The translations under genes and the position numbers were made by a program. Source: Paenibacillus donghaensis (GTDB lineage: Bacteria; Bacillota; Bacilli; Paenibacillales; Paenibacillaceae). Taken from it: a stretch of DNA of 64,000 bases. How positions within the stretch are numbered: position 1 is the first letter of the stretch; each line of letters begins with the position of its first letter. The notes under the pieces were generated by a model. It ran no database searches, was not told where the DNA came from, and was given only the letters and a program-made list of their open reading frames with translations. The DNA lies in the NCBI RefSeq assembly GCF_002192415.1, contig NZ_CP021780.1, positions 5,456,001 to 5,520,000 on the forward strand, written 5' to 3'. This document shows, one piece after another, positions 41,377-50,890 of this stretch.

Positions 41377-42813
41377 CTACGGAATATATAGCACCTGACC
41401 TTCTTCCACATTCTGTCCGGCCAGACGGTTGTACATCACCAGTTCCCTGGCGCTGAGCTGATACTTCTCCGCAATCGTATCCAGTGTTTCTTCACGCTGC
41501 ACGATGCAGAGACGCACCTTGCGGAACAGATTGGTACCCTCGGCTCCGGCAATGAAGCGCGTCTTCCACTCCGTGTCATTACCGACTTCGGAAACCACTG
41601 CCGCTACTGCTGCGGTCTCCTCGGTGAGCAGCGTATCCTGCTGCTCCTTGCGGGAGCGGCTGGAGCTTAGTAACGAAGAGAAGGTAAGCGGCTCCTGAAC
41701 CTGCAGCTCCTCCTCGCGTTTGCTGCCCAACGCGATCTTAAGGTCCTGCTTCTCTTCGGCAGGCAGTACTTCCTGGGCTGAGAAGTTGTCGCCAGCCAGA
41801 GGTTCATTAGCAAGCGGGGAGCTGACATTCTCCTGCGTGAACTCCACATTCGCTTCCTCCGCTTCGGCGGAATAGAACGTTTCCTCCTGCTGAACGGCAT
41901 GCACGGCAGCGATATCTGCACTCTCCCTGGAAGCGGTGAAGTTGTCAACGATCTCTTCCTGGACCGGCTGCACGGCTTGGGCCAGCGGCTGCGGCTGCTC
42001 CTGCTCGATCGCAGCAGGCACAGCTGCAGGAATAGTCTGACCTTTCGCTGTCTCCTGGCTATCTTGTGCTGTTTGTGGCGGCTGATTCCACTGCTCGGTT
42101 TTGTTCCAATAGTCGGTCAGCTCCGCCTTCGCATTCCCTGAATGGTTATCCAGGCTGTGCGTGCGCAGCCGGGGTTCTTGCTCCTTCTCCTTGGACTGCG
42201 CCGAGGAGATATGAACTGCCGGCCCGGCATTCACGATACCGCCCAGCACCAGCGGGTCTGCCGGAATTCCGCCATGCTCGCGTTCGTCGGACAAGCTTTC
42301 CGCCGTCCCTTCGCCGTAGGTCCATACAAAGTTCTCATAGAGCTTCTCACTCTCATCCTTCACAGGGTCAACCCCGGCTTCCAGCACACGCTCTTCTTCT
42401 GCTGGCGTGTAGGCGGCGGTGTATTCCTCCTGCTGCCGACCTGGCTGAACCTCCGTCCCGCCGATTCCCCGTAAGGAGAGCACGCCTGTAATATTCACCG
42501 TGCGCATTGTCAATAGGTCGATGTCGAAATTCTCAATTTCCACCCCTATGTCTTCAAGCGAGCTGACCCGGGTAAGCGGGACTGTAATTTCAACGGGGAT
42601 GGCATGCTCCAGACGCTGGGTCCGGTCCTCCTCGCTCCGGTACAATCCGGTAAGCAGCAGCTGGCCATACAGCTCAGCCCGGTCCTCCCGCTGAATGACC
42701 TGGATATCCGGGATCAGCTCCACCTCCTCCAGTTCAGCTATTCCCGGAAGCTCTTCCGATAAGTGAATGCGTTCATAAATATCAAACCGCAAGCCGTGGG
42801 ACTGGTCAAACAC
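41377..42813 (-). CDS. spoVID: Stage VI sporulation protein D, SpoVID
   Basis: 478 residues. N-terminal SPOCS-like beta domain (about 1-140, HGLRFDIYERIHLSEELPG), a long acidic Gln/Glu-rich middle, and a C-terminal LysM domain (last 50 residues, RLCIVQREETLDTIAEKYQL). SpoVID encases the forespore with coat proteins and partners SafA and SpoIVA. Start: GTG at 42813 is preferred because AGGAGG lies nine bases upstream and inside the longer frame (to 42837); the resulting N terminus resembles B. subtilis SpoVID. Conserved position between hemL and valS; no ysxE seen. Confidence 0.88.
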   Translation of the reverse strand: MFDQSHGLRFDIYERIHLSEELPGIAELEEVELIPDIQVIQREDRAELYGQLLLTGLYRSEEDRTQRLEHAIPVEITVPLTRVSSLEDIGVEIENFDIDLLTMRTVNITGVLSLRGIGGTEVQPGRQQEEYTAAYTPAEEERVLEAGVDPVKDESEKLYENFVWTYGEGTAESLSDEREHGGIPADPLVLGGIVNAGPAVHISSAQSKEKEQEPRLRTHSLDNHSGNAKAELTDYWNKTEQWNQPPQTAQDSQETAKGQTIPAAVPAAIEQEQPQPLAQAVQPVQEEIVDNFTASRESADIAAVHAVQQEETFYSAEAEEANVEFTQENVSSPLANEPLAGDNFSAQEVLPAEEKQDLKIALGSKREEELQVQEPLTFSSLLSSSRSRKEQQDTLLTEETAAVAAVVSEVGNDTEWKTRFIAGAEGTNLFRKVRLCIVQREETLDTIAEKYQLSARELVMYNRLAGQNVEEGQVLYIP

Positions 42814-43247
42814 GGGATATGTCCTCCTTCGTGGCATAATCTAACCCTGAGACAAACCCAGAGCATAAGCCCAAAATGTTACTCCCCACATGTATATGCT
42901 CCAAACCGCGAGGCATGACAACTTTGGACATCAGAACGGACAGGACCTTGCTACTGACAAGGCCTGGGGTACAGGCGCCAAGCAATCTCTCTGAACAAAC
43001 TATTCTATGAAAGCTGCGGCTATTGGATATGGATACATGCTTTACTCCGCACGAAAAGGGAGGCTGGTTCATAGAGCCAGCTATGATGCCGCTGCGAGTT
43101 ATGGAAAGCAGGTTACTTAAGTGCGGAGGTTGGATAGTTTAGGTGCAGAGGCTTACGTTTCGGGATTTTTAAGCGGGTTACTTATCGGCTGAGGCTATAC
43201 GGGCGGGTGCGTTCAAGCGAGGTTGGTCAAATAAGCTGGTGCCACTA

Positions 43248-43600
43248 ATTTAGCTGCAAAAGTGGTTACTGCTTAGGATTCAGCCAGGATTTAGAGTGTT
43301 GCCCTGGAACCTTCGGAGTAATTAGATGCGAAACTGCAACTAATTTCCGCCGAAACACCCATTATCAGGATAATAAGTGCATATCTGCAACTAAATTCGA
43401 GTACAGCAAGCTTATTACGCTCAAAATCCGAAATTAGGTGCGTTTTCGCACTTATTTCCTCCAACACAGAAAAAAACGGCTAAATAGATGCAGTTTCGCA
43501 ACTAATTCTTTGGTCTGGACATATGAGACTATCATGGAACTGAATCTGAAGTGTTCTTATCACACGGAGTCCTAAGTAGTAACCAGTTTCGCATCTATTT
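43248..43600. repeat. Outer inverted repeat pair (family D) enclosing a family C element
   Basis: 43248-43278 and 43570-43600 are inverted copies (GGTTACTGCTTAGGA versus TCCTAAGTAGTAACC cores). They match the border pair at 26276-26609, including distance to the inner units (73-77 bases on the left side). Confidence 0.75.
43321..43507. repeat. Four-unit intergenic element, family C copy 1
   Basis: Four units of type TTAGATGCGAAACTGCAACTAA starting near 43322, 43373, 43432 and 43483 (about 51, 59 and 51 bases apart). Each unit is itself an imperfect palindrome (TTAGnTGC...GCAnCTAA), so orientation is ambiguous. Confidence 0.85.
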
Positions 43601-43732
43601 GCCCGGAACACTCCTGACAACATTCTAAATCCCAGTAAATCAGGCATACTATCGCAACTAAAATTAGCCAGTAGCAGTGTAGGCACGATTAGGGAGTTTA
43701 AGCTGACGAATTGAGCAGGCAGATACGCAGGG

Positions 43733-43774
43733 AAAAAAGGACCGAAGCGGCAGTATGGCTACGCTTCGGTCCCT
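43733..43774 (-). terminator. Rho-independent terminator after the RluA-type gene
   Basis: Stem GGACCGAAGCG/CGCTTCGGTCC (11 bp) followed by six T on the minus strand. It closes the haem gene cluster transcript. Confidence 0.9.
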
Positions 43775-43806
43775 TCAAGCTGCTTGCGCAATTAAAGCAG
43801 CGTCCC

Positions 43807-45312
43807 TTATTTGCCGGACAGCCGCTGAAGCAGCCGCTTCATATCCTCCGGCCACGGATCGCTCACATCCAGCCGTTCCCCGGTCCAGGGATGGGTGAAG
43901 GCAAGCGATTCGCCGTGCAGCGCCTGGCGGGCCGAGCCGGGTCCTCCCGGCTGCCCGTTCCTTCCGGCGCGGCCGGGAGGGGTCGATGCGGCGGGGATAT
44001 TATACCCGCCGGAGCGTGGCACAGGCGGGCTGAAGCGCCCGCCGAGGCCTTCTTCGCCCGGACGCACCTGTGCGGACGGCGCGGGCACGGAGTCCCACCC
44101 CGGGCCATCATACAGCTCATCCCCGAACAGGGGATGGCCCATGTGGCTCAGGTGGACGCGGATCTGGTGCGTGCGGCCGGTCTCCAGCTGCACCCGCAGC
44201 AGGGATGCGCCGCGCAGCGGCGTAAGCCCGGTGATCCGGGTCAGCGCTGACTGGCCGCCGGGCGATACCCGGCGGCGCGCCGCATGATGCCGGTCACGGC
44301 CGATCGGAGCGTCAATGACCTTCAGCGAGGATGGCACGATACCTTGTACGATGGCGGCGTAACGCCGGGAGACGGTTTTGTCGCGCATCGCTTCGTCGAG
44401 CGCCAGCTGAGCGAATTCGTTCTTGGCGTACAGGACAGGTCCCGTCGTGTCCTTGTCCAGACGGTGAATGTGGCGGACGGCCACACCGCCGCCGGAAGCT
44501 GCATAATGTGCGGCAACAAGGTGATCCAGCGTTGCCTCCGGCTTGCCGCTGCCGTCCGGGTGAATGCCCATCCCGGCAGGCTTGTGCACCACGAGGCAGA
44601 AATCATCCTCATAGAGCACCTCCGCACGCTTGGCATGGGGCAGCACTTCGATGCCTGCCTCCCGCTCCGGGAAGAGCGCCAGCCTCAGCCGGTCGCCGCT
44701 CCATTCCACGCCGCCTTCGCGGCGCAGCCGCGCATGCAGCTTGGCCGGCATGCGCACCGTCTCCAGCAGCCAGCGGTCCGTGGCTGCCTCCCGCTCGGCC
44801 GCATCTCCGCCGGCCAGGGCCGCTCTGCCGGGCATGACCTCCAGCCATGCCCCGCGCCGGGTCCAGGCGCCGCCGTCTGGAGCGGCGGCCGGAACGCGCG
44901 GCTCCTCCGCAGCGGAGCCGGCCGAAGCCGTGTGCGCGCCAGCCGCGCCGCCGCCCGGCTTCGGGCGGCCTGTCCAGCGGCCATCGGCGCGCAGGCCCTC
45001 CGCACGGGAGCCGCTGCCGGCTCCCTGCGGCCTGGCCGCGCTGTCGCCCGCCTCCGGGCGGCCTGCCCAGCGGCCTCCCGCGGCACGCGGTGCGCCTGTG
45101 CCGGAGCCGCTCCCGGCTCCGGGGCCGTTTCCCTTACCCGCCCCGTTGCTCTTGCCGTCCACGGGGCCGTTGCCCTTACCCGCCCCGTTGCTCTTGCCGT
45201 CCACGGGGCCGTTGCCCTTGCCCGCCCCGTTGCTCTTGCCGTCCACGGGGCCGTTGCCCTTGCCCGCCCCGGGTTCAGGGCGGGTCCAGCGGCCTCCGCC
45301 GCCAGCACTCAT
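43807..45312 (-). CDS. RluA-family pseudouridine synthase with low-complexity extensions
   Basis: 501 residues against about 300 for the family. Core about 230-400 and 462-501: HRLDKDTTG with catalytic Asp286, [10 protein letters not shown] (about 379-388), and [14 protein letters not shown]. Isomerises uridine in structured RNA; target not predictable. Unusual additions: a 150-residue Gly/Ala/Arg-rich N terminus with three exact 14-residue repeats ([14 protein letters not shown], 15-56), and a 58-residue Gly/Pro insert at 404-461 splitting the core. The DNA here is strikingly GC-rich. ATG overlaps the hemL stop (ATGA), supporting this start, though a later start cannot be excluded. Confidence 0.85.
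   Translation of the reverse strand: MSAGGGGRWTRPEPGAGKGNGPVDGKSNGAGKGNGPVDGKSNGAGKGNGPVDGKSNGAGKGNGPGAGSGSGTGAPRAAGGRWAGRPEAGDSAARPQGAGSGSRAEGLRADGRWTGRPKPGGGAAGAHTASAGSAAEEPRVPAAAPDGGAWTRRGAWLEVMPGRAALAGGDAAEREAATDRWLLETVRMPAKLHARLRREGGVEWSGDRLRLALFPEREAGIEVLPHAKRAEVLYEDDFCLVVHKPAGMGIHPDGSGKPEATLDHLVAAHYAASGGGVAVRHIHRLDKDTTGPVLYAKNEFAQLALDEAMRDKTVSRRYAAIVQGIVPSSLKVIDAPIGRDRHHAARRRVSPGGQSALTRITGLTPLRGASLLRVQLETGRTHQIRVHLSHMGHPLFGDELYDGPGWDSVPAPSAQVRPGEEGLGGRFSPPVPRSGGYNIPAASTPPGRAGRNGQPGGPGSARQALHGESLAFTHPWTGERLDVSDPWPEDMKRLLQRLSGK
45145..45270 (-). repeat. 42-bp coding tandem repeat, three copies
   Basis: Three in-frame copies of a 42-bp unit near the 5' end of the RluA-type gene, each encoding [14 protein letters not shown], nearly identical at DNA level, followed by a partial fourth. 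Confidence 0.9.
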
Positions 45313-46610
45313 AGTGCTTTGAGGGCCTTGTAATGTCCCTCAATCGTATCATCGATATCCTGCTCGCTATGCACACCGGAGACGAACATGCCTTCGAACT
45401 GCGAAGGCGGCACGCTGATGCCCTGGTTCAGCATTCCGCCAAAATACCGGCGGAACCGTTCCAGATCACTCGTCCGCGCCGTATCAAAGTCCGTTACCGG
45501 ACCTGCGGTAAAGAATGGGCATACCATGGAACCTACACGGTTAATGGTAAGCGGAATTCCCAGCTCCTGCGCATTGCGCTTCAGCCCTGCTTCAAGACGC
45601 GCCCCCAGAAGCTCCAACCGGTCGTAGACCTCCGGCGTGAGCAGCCGCAGCGTGGTCAGCCCCGCCGCCATCGCCAGCGGATTCCCGCTGAGCGTGCCTG
45701 CCTGGTAGATCGGCCCGGTAGGTGCGATCTGCTCCATAATCTCGCGGCGGCCGCCATAAGCGCCCACCGGAAGCCCGCCGCCGATTACCTTGCCGAAGCA
45801 GGTCAGATCCGGCGTAATGCCGAACAAGCCTTGCGCACAGCTGCGGTTGACACGGAACCCGGTCATTACCTCATCAAAAATCAACAGCGCTCCGTAGCCC
45901 GTAGTCACCTTGCGCAAGCCCTCCAGGAACCCTGGCTGTGGCAGCACAACGCCCATATTGCCAGCAATCGGCTCCACAATTACTGCGGCCAGCTCATTGC
46001 CGTAGCGCTCGAAGGCGATTTTGACCGCATCCAGGTCGTTATAAGGAACGGTAATCGTATTTGCCGCTACCCCTTCAGGCACACCCGGACTGTCCGGCAA
46101 GCCCAAAGTGGCCACACCTGAACCCGCTTTGATCAGCAGGCTGTCCGCATGGCCATGGTAGGAGCCTTCGAATTTAAGGATTTTGCTGCGTCCGGTATAC
46201 CCGCGCGCCAGCCGGATCGCACTCATCGTGGCTTCCGTGCCTGAATTGACCATCCGCACGATATCGACGGAAGGCACACGTTCCACTACCGTTTTAGCCA
46301 TTTCCGTCTCCAGCAGGGTCGGCGCGCCGAAGCTTGTCCCTTTTACCACTGTCTCCTGCAGCGCTCTGACTACCTCCGGATGGGCATGGCCCATAATCAG
46401 CGGTCCCCATGAGCAGACATAGTCGATGAAGCTGTTGCCGTCGATATCATAAATACGCGAGCCTTCGCCGCGGTCCACATAAATCGGGGTCAGACCCACG
46501 GATTTGAACGCCCGCACCGGGCTGTTCACCCCGCCGGGAATATATTGCTTGGCCTCGTCAAAAGCTGTCCGGGAAGCTTCTTCCCGGCGTGCCAATGGCA
46601 TATCGCCCAT
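45309..46610 (-). CDS. hemL: Glutamate-1-semialdehyde 2,1-aminomutase
   Basis: 433 residues, PLP enzyme making 5-aminolaevulinate. Motifs: [40 protein letters not shown]-lysine region [17 protein letters not shown] and [16 protein letters not shown] at 46610 is preferred, with AGGAG eight bases upstream; the frame continues to 46628. Follows hemB by 66 bases and overlaps the RluA-type gene. Confidence 0.96.
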   Translation of the reverse strand: MGDMPLARREEASRTAFDEAKQYIPGGVNSPVRAFKSVGLTPIYVDRGEGSRIYDIDGNSFIDYVCSWGPLIMGHAHPEVVRALQETVVKGTSFGAPTLLETEMAKTVVERVPSVDIVRMVNSGTEATMSAIRLARGYTGRSKILKFEGSYHGHADSLLIKAGSGVATLGLPDSPGVPEGVAANTITVPYNDLDAVKIAFERYGNELAAVIVEPIAGNMGVVLPQPGFLEGLRKVTTGYGALLIFDEVMTGFRVNRSCAQGLFGITPDLTCFGKVIGGGLPVGAYGGRREIMEQIAPTGPIYQAGTLSGNPLAMAAGLTTLRLLTPEVYDRLELLGARLEAGLKRNAQELGIPLTINRVGSMVCPFFTAGPVTDFDTARTSDLERFRRYFGGMLNQGISVPPSQFEGMFVSGVHSEQDIDDTIEGHYKALKAL

Positions 46611-46676
46611 CTGTACCACTCCTGTCATTTTGTTATCTAAATGATGTCTATAGGCTCTATTCAGCCGAGAAGCTTC

Positions 46677-47675
46677 CTATTCACGCAGCCAGCGGGCGGC
46701 ATCCTTGGAGAAATAAGTGATAATAATATCCGCTCCGGCCCGCTTCATCCCGGTCAGCATCTCCAGCACCACCGCCTGCTCGTTGATCCAGCCCTGCTGC
46801 GCAGCCGCTTTGACCATCGAATATTCACCGCTCACATTATAGGCTACCAGCGGCAGATCAAATTGCTCACGGATCATGCGGATGACGTCAAGATACGCCA
46901 GTGCAGGCTTCACCATCAGCATGTCCGCACCCTCCAGCACATCGGACTCCGCTTCGCGCAGGGCCTCACGCACATTGGCGGGGTCCATCTGATACGTCTT
47001 GCGGTTGCCGAACTGGGGGGCCGAATCCGCCGCTTCACGGAAAGGACCATAGAAGGCCGAAGCGTATTTTACCGAATAGGACATAATAGGAATATGCTCA
47101 AAACCGTTATCATCCAGCCCCGCGCGAATCGCCTCCACGAATCCATCCATCATGTTGGAGGGTGCGATAATATCTGCTCCGGCCTTGGCCTGCGATACCG
47201 CCGTACGTGTCAGCAGCTCAAGCGAAGCATCGTTGATTACATCTCCATGCACAACGCCATCCACCGTATGCGTATGAACCATGCCGCAATGACCATGGTC
47301 CGTGAACTCACACAGACAGGTGTCAGCCACCACCAGCAGCTCAGGGTACCACTGCTTGATCAGGCGCGTAGCCTCCTGCACAATCCCGTCCTCAGCGAAA
47401 CCAGAGGAGCCGATGGCATCCTTCGTCTCAGGAATTCCGAACAGCAGCACGGCCGGAATGCCAAGAGCGGCAATCTCGTCCACCTCCGCCTTTAGCGTGT
47501 CCAATGAGAAATGGTAGACGCCCGGCATGGAACTGATCTCATTTCTGACCCCTGTACCGTAGGTTACAAAAATCGGCTGGACAAAATCCAGCACATTCAG
47601 CACCGTCTCGCGCACCATGCCACGAATTCCGGCCGATCCGCGCAGACGGCGGTGCCGTGTAATGGGAAAGCTCAT
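46677..47675 (-). CDS. hemB: Delta-aminolaevulinic acid dehydratase (porphobilinogen synthase)
   Basis: 332 residues. Condenses two aminolaevulinates to porphobilinogen. Zinc-type cysteine cluster [14 protein letters not shown] (about 120-130), Schiff-base lysine regions [11 protein letters not shown]...RKTYQMDP and [15 protein letters not shown] at 47675 with AGGAGG eight bases upstream; the longer frame to 47717 is rejected. Confidence 0.97.
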   Translation of the reverse strand: MSFPITRHRRLRGSAGIRGMVRETVLNVLDFVQPIFVTYGTGVRNEISSMPGVYHFSLDTLKAEVDEIAALGIPAVLLFGIPETKDAIGSSGFAEDGIVQEATRLIKQWYPELLVVADTCLCEFTDHGHCGMVHTHTVDGVVHGDVINDASLELLTRTAVSQAKAGADIIAPSNMMDGFVEAIRAGLDDNGFEHIPIMSYSVKYASAFYGPFREAADSAPQFGNRKTYQMDPANVREALREAESDVLEGADMLMVKPALAYLDVIRMIREQFDLPLVAYNVSGEYSMVKAAAQQGWINEQAVVLEMLTGMKRAGADIIITYFSKDAARWLRE

Positions 47676-48449
47676 TATAAATTCCTCCTGTATATAGAAT
47701 ATAAACACATGAAGCATCCCTCCATGCTTGTGCGTTACGAATTCCGGTATGTTTGATGTCAGAGTTGAGGGTATGGCTTGATGCTTACGCCGGTTAAAAA
47801 AGGATGAGATGCGACGCGTTCAGATGTTCAGATGCGGATTGTTGCCTAGTTGTACAGCTAAATACGCTCCCCGAGCGGGTTGCCAGCCTAAGACTCCAGT
47901 CTATGAGCAGCGTACCACGCACACCGAATGCACGCATAATGTTCTGCAAGACCCCAATACCAAGGCCCAGCAGCTGCTCGCGGAAGGTTATTAAGTATCC
48001 AACCCAGCAGTAAAAGCTACAGCTAATGCATCAGCAGCCTTGACAGCAATTCAGCCGATTCATCAGCAATAACCAGTTATTCCAATAATCCCATCACACC
48101 ACTCTCCAGCAACCTGCCGACACAACGAAACCGCTCCAGACTTTGTCCACTCTCACCCTTAACTGTAACCCAAAAGTGCATCATTCAGTTACTCCGGCAA
48201 ACAGCAGCAAGCCATATCCATCATTTCCAGTAACCAGTCCATGCAGCAATCCCAGCTACCAGCCATTACACCAATTTCAGCAGCCATTCACTTCTCTAAT
48301 TCCAGTAAACAATTATTTCATTAATCCCGGCTGCCACTCATTCTCTCAATTTCACATCATCCGCCGCACTCCAGCAACCTGTTCGTTCAATTAACCTTTA
48401 GCATCCACCGTTTGCCCACTCTTATCCGTTACCTGGTGCGTCTGGAGAA

Positions 48450-48975
48450 ATTAGATGCAGATTTGCAACTAAATTAATCGTTCCACTCAGAACAGCAAGT
48501 TACCTGGAGCGTCCGGAGAAATTAGATGCGAAAGTGCAACTAATTTCTCCGGAATGTCCAGTAAACCGGTGTTTAAGTGCGAATCTGCAACTAATTTCGA
48601 TTAAAACAGAGCCAACTCGCTCCCAATCCCAAATTAGGTGCTAATCTGCAACTATTCCCCCAAAAACACAAAAAATCCGAGAATTAGATGCAGATTTGCA
48701 ACTAAATTAATCGTTCCACTCAGAACAGCAAGTTACCTGGAGCGTCCGGAGAAATTAGATGCGAAAGTGCAACTAAATTCTCCGGAATGTCCAGTAAACC
48801 GGTGTTTAAGTGCGAATCTGCAACTAATTTCGATTAAAACAGAGCCAACTCGCTCCCAATCCCAAATTAGGTGCTGATCTGCAACTATTCCCCCAAAAAC
48901 GCAAAAAATCCGAGAATTAGATGCAGATTTGCAACTAAATTAATCGTTCCACCCCAGAACAGCAAGTTACTTATA
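48450..48975. repeat. 233-bp tandem repeat built of family C units
   Basis: Two complete 233-bp copies (48450-48682 and 48683-48915) differ at only a few bases, and a third partial copy runs to about 48975. Inside each, four palindromic family C units (TTAGATGC..TGCAACTAA) follow the spacing 70, 52, 61, 50. The 52-61-50 part repeats the four-unit geometry of the single element at 43321-43507. Confidence 0.9.
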
Positions 48976-49007
48976 GCTTCAACGAACGTCTGCACCCGAC
49001 AGTAGCA

Positions 49008-49212
49008 GTTCCATCGACGCTTGTGCTCAGCAGCAGCAGTTCCATCAGACGCCTGTGCTCAGCAAGAGCAGTTCCATCAGACGCCTGTGCTCAGCAAGAG
49101 CAGTTCCATCAGACGCTTGTGCTCAGCAGTAGCAGTTCCATCAGACACCTTCACTCAGCAGAAGCAGTTCCATAAATACTCCTGCTCCGGACAGCAGCAG
49201 TTCCATCAGTAA
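49008..49212. repeat. 32-bp tandem repeat, seven copies
   Basis: GCAGTTCCATC recurs at 49007, 49038, 49070, 49102, 49134, 49166 and 49199, a period of 31-33 bases (mostly exactly 32). The rest of the unit (AGACGCCTGTGCTCAGCA) is also conserved, so there are no unique spacers. 32 is not a multiple of three, so it is not a protein repeat. Confidence 0.9.
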
Positions 49213-49337
49213 AGTTTATACTCAGCAGTGCTAGCTCCATCCGTAATCAGTACACCTGCAATCAGCAGCCATAACTTCACCAGGAACGCCTGGACCCTGC
49301 ACCAGCAGCTTCCTCAGAACCTACAACCCAGCGGCGC

Positions 49338-50885
49338 TTAAACCTGCTGTTCACTGGCATTCCAGCGGCACAACTCCTGCACCAGAGCGTCAATGGTAGC
49401 TTCCTCAGGCATCAGCCCTGGTGTAAGTCCGGCCTCAATCGCTGTCTGCTGTGTTACCGGACCAATGCAGGCAATCTTCACATTCGCCAGGAGTGGCAAA
49501 GGATCAGCGATGCCCATCCGGCCAAGGATCTGCAGGAAATTGCGCACGGTGGACGAGCTGGTGAAGGTTACTGCATGAATGCGACCTTCCTCCAGCAGCT
49601 TCTTCAGTTCAATATCGTCCTCGCCGGTAACTACCGTCTCGTATGTATCCACCTCGGTCACCTGGAGTCCGAGCTCCCTCAGCTTGTCCGGCAGCCACGC
49701 GCGCGCCAGATCGCCGCGCGGCAGCAGCACGTTCTGCCCCGGCAGCAGCCGGGGGCCGAACGCCTCAAGCAGCCCTTCCGCCTGGAACTGCGGCGGAAGG
49801 GCCTCGGCCACGAGCCCGCGCTGCGCCAGCGCCTCTGCCGTGGCCGGCCCCACCGCTGCGATACGCGCGCGGTGCAGCCCACGCACGTCCGCCCCCAGCT
49901 CCGCCAGGTGGCGGTAGAAGTACTCGACGCCGTTCGCGCTCGTGAAGAAGACCCAGTCATAGGATTCCAGCGCGCCAAGCGCTTCGGCAATCCGGGCCTT
50001 CTTCACTTCGCCTTCCGGCAGTCTCGTCTCAATCACCGGGAACTCGTAGGGTTCCCCGCCGAGCTCCTCAATGGCCGAGACCAGTCCGCTGTCCTGGCTG
50101 CGGGCCCGGGTCACCACGATGCGCTTGCCGAACAGCGGCATCGCCTCCACCCACTTCAGCTGCTCGCGCTGAAGCACCACATCGCCGACGACGATTACCG
50201 CCGGCGGCTGGAAGTCCGCGGCCGCCACCTGGGCCGCGATGTCCTCCAGCGTGCCTGTCAGTGTCTGCTGATCGGCGCGCGTGCCCCAGCGCACCAGCGC
50301 CACAGGTGTGGATGCTGGGCGGCCGTGTTTGATCAACTGGTCGCTGATATAGCCGATTTTGGCTACGCCCATCAGGAAGATCAGCGTGCCTGTGGCGTTC
50401 GTGACCTTATCCCAATGGATCGATTGGTCAAGCTTATCAGGACTCTCATGTCCCGTGATGATCGACAGCGAAGAGGCATAATCACGGTGAGTCACCGGAA
50501 TCCCGGCATAAGCCGGTACGCTGATGGCTGAAGTGATGCCCGGCACAATCTCATAATAGATGCCATTGCGGCGCAGCAGCTCGGCTTCTTCCCCCACCCG
50601 GCCAAAAATCGTCGGGTCGCCGCCCTTCAACCGCACCACCGTCTTGCCCTGCAGCGCAAGATCAACCAGCAGCTGGTTGATCTCCTCCTGCTTCATCGTG
50701 TGGCGATCCGGCAGTTTGCCTACATAGATTTTCTCACCGCCGGACTTCATCCACTGCAGCAGCCTTGGGCTGGCCAGCCGGTCATAGACCAGCACATCCG
50801 CCTTCTGGATACACTCCATTCCTTTAACTGTAATCAGCTTGGCGTCCCCGGGACCCGCACCTACCAGATATACCTTCCCCGTCAT
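49338..50885 (-). CDS. cobA-hemD: Fused uroporphyrinogen-III C-methyltransferase and uroporphyrinogen-III synthase
   Basis: 515 residues. SUMT domain about 1-245 (GKVYLVGAGPGDAKLITVKG, VRLKGGDPTIFGRVGEE, SAISVPAYAGIPVTHR) methylates uroporphyrinogen III toward sirohaem; HemD domain about 255-510 (RIVVTRARSQDSGLVSAIEELG, FTSANGVEYF) closes hydroxymethylbilane into uroporphyrinogen III. The fusion puts the haem/sirohaem branch in one polypeptide, known in several Firmicutes. Start at 50885 gives the usual MTGKVYLVG; an ATG nine bases earlier overlaps hemC (ATGA) but sits on the ribosome site. Confidence 0.95.
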   Translation of the reverse strand: MTGKVYLVGAGPGDAKLITVKGMECIQKADVLVYDRLASPRLLQWMKSGGEKIYVGKLPDRHTMKQEEINQLLVDLALQGKTVVRLKGGDPTIFGRVGEEAELLRRNGIYYEIVPGITSAISVPAYAGIPVTHRDYASSLSIITGHESPDKLDQSIHWDKVTNATGTLIFLMGVAKIGYISDQLIKHGRPASTPVALVRWGTRADQQTLTGTLEDIAAQVAAADFQPPAVIVVGDVVLQREQLKWVEAMPLFGKRIVVTRARSQDSGLVSAIEELGGEPYEFPVIETRLPEGEVKKARIAEALGALESYDWVFFTSANGVEYFYRHLAELGADVRGLHRARIAAVGPATAEALAQRGLVAEALPPQFQAEGLLEAFGPRLLPGQNVLLPRGDLARAWLPDKLRELGLQVTEVDTYETVVTGEDDIELKKLLEEGRIHAVTFTSSSTVRNFLQILGRMGIADPLPLLANVKIACIGPVTQQTAIEAGLTPGLMPEEATIDALVQELCRWNASEQQV

Positions 50886-50890
50886 CCCAT

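Larger units (their letters stand above)
42838..43731. other. Gene-free interval with repeat element
   Basis: About 900 bases between spoVID and the RluA-type gene. No frame with a ribosome site or recognisable product. It contains the family D border pair and family C element described separately. A position in B. subtilis for ysxE is empty here. Confidence 0.6.
47676..49337. other. 1.66-kb gene-free interval inside the haem cluster
   Basis: No supported gene between cobA-hemD and hemB. The left part (47700-48440) is C/A-rich on the plus strand with many CCAGCAA-like words and no conserved frame. The right part holds the 233-bp and 32-bp tandem repeats described separately. In Bacillus the same two genes are adjacent. 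Confidence 0.7.

Noticed and set aside
42806..43072. 88-residue minus-strand frame upstream of spoVID
   Set aside because: Overlaps the spoVID start out of frame, lacks a family match and a convincing ribosome site.
44284..45333. 349-residue frame opposite the RluA-type gene
   Set aside because: Arg/Pro/Ala-rich shadow caused by extreme GC content; the minus-strand frame has clear RluA motifs.
49008..49212. CRISPR array
   Set aside because: Period is about 32 bp with nearly the whole unit conserved; there are no unique spacers and no cas genes nearby.
49021..49212. 63-residue frame within the 32-bp repeats
   Set aside because: The repeat length is not a multiple of three, so the frame is accidental and repeats do not yield a repeated peptide.
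49575..50531. 318-residue frame opposite cobA-hemD
   Set aside because: Shadow of a well-supported gene; composition is not protein-like.
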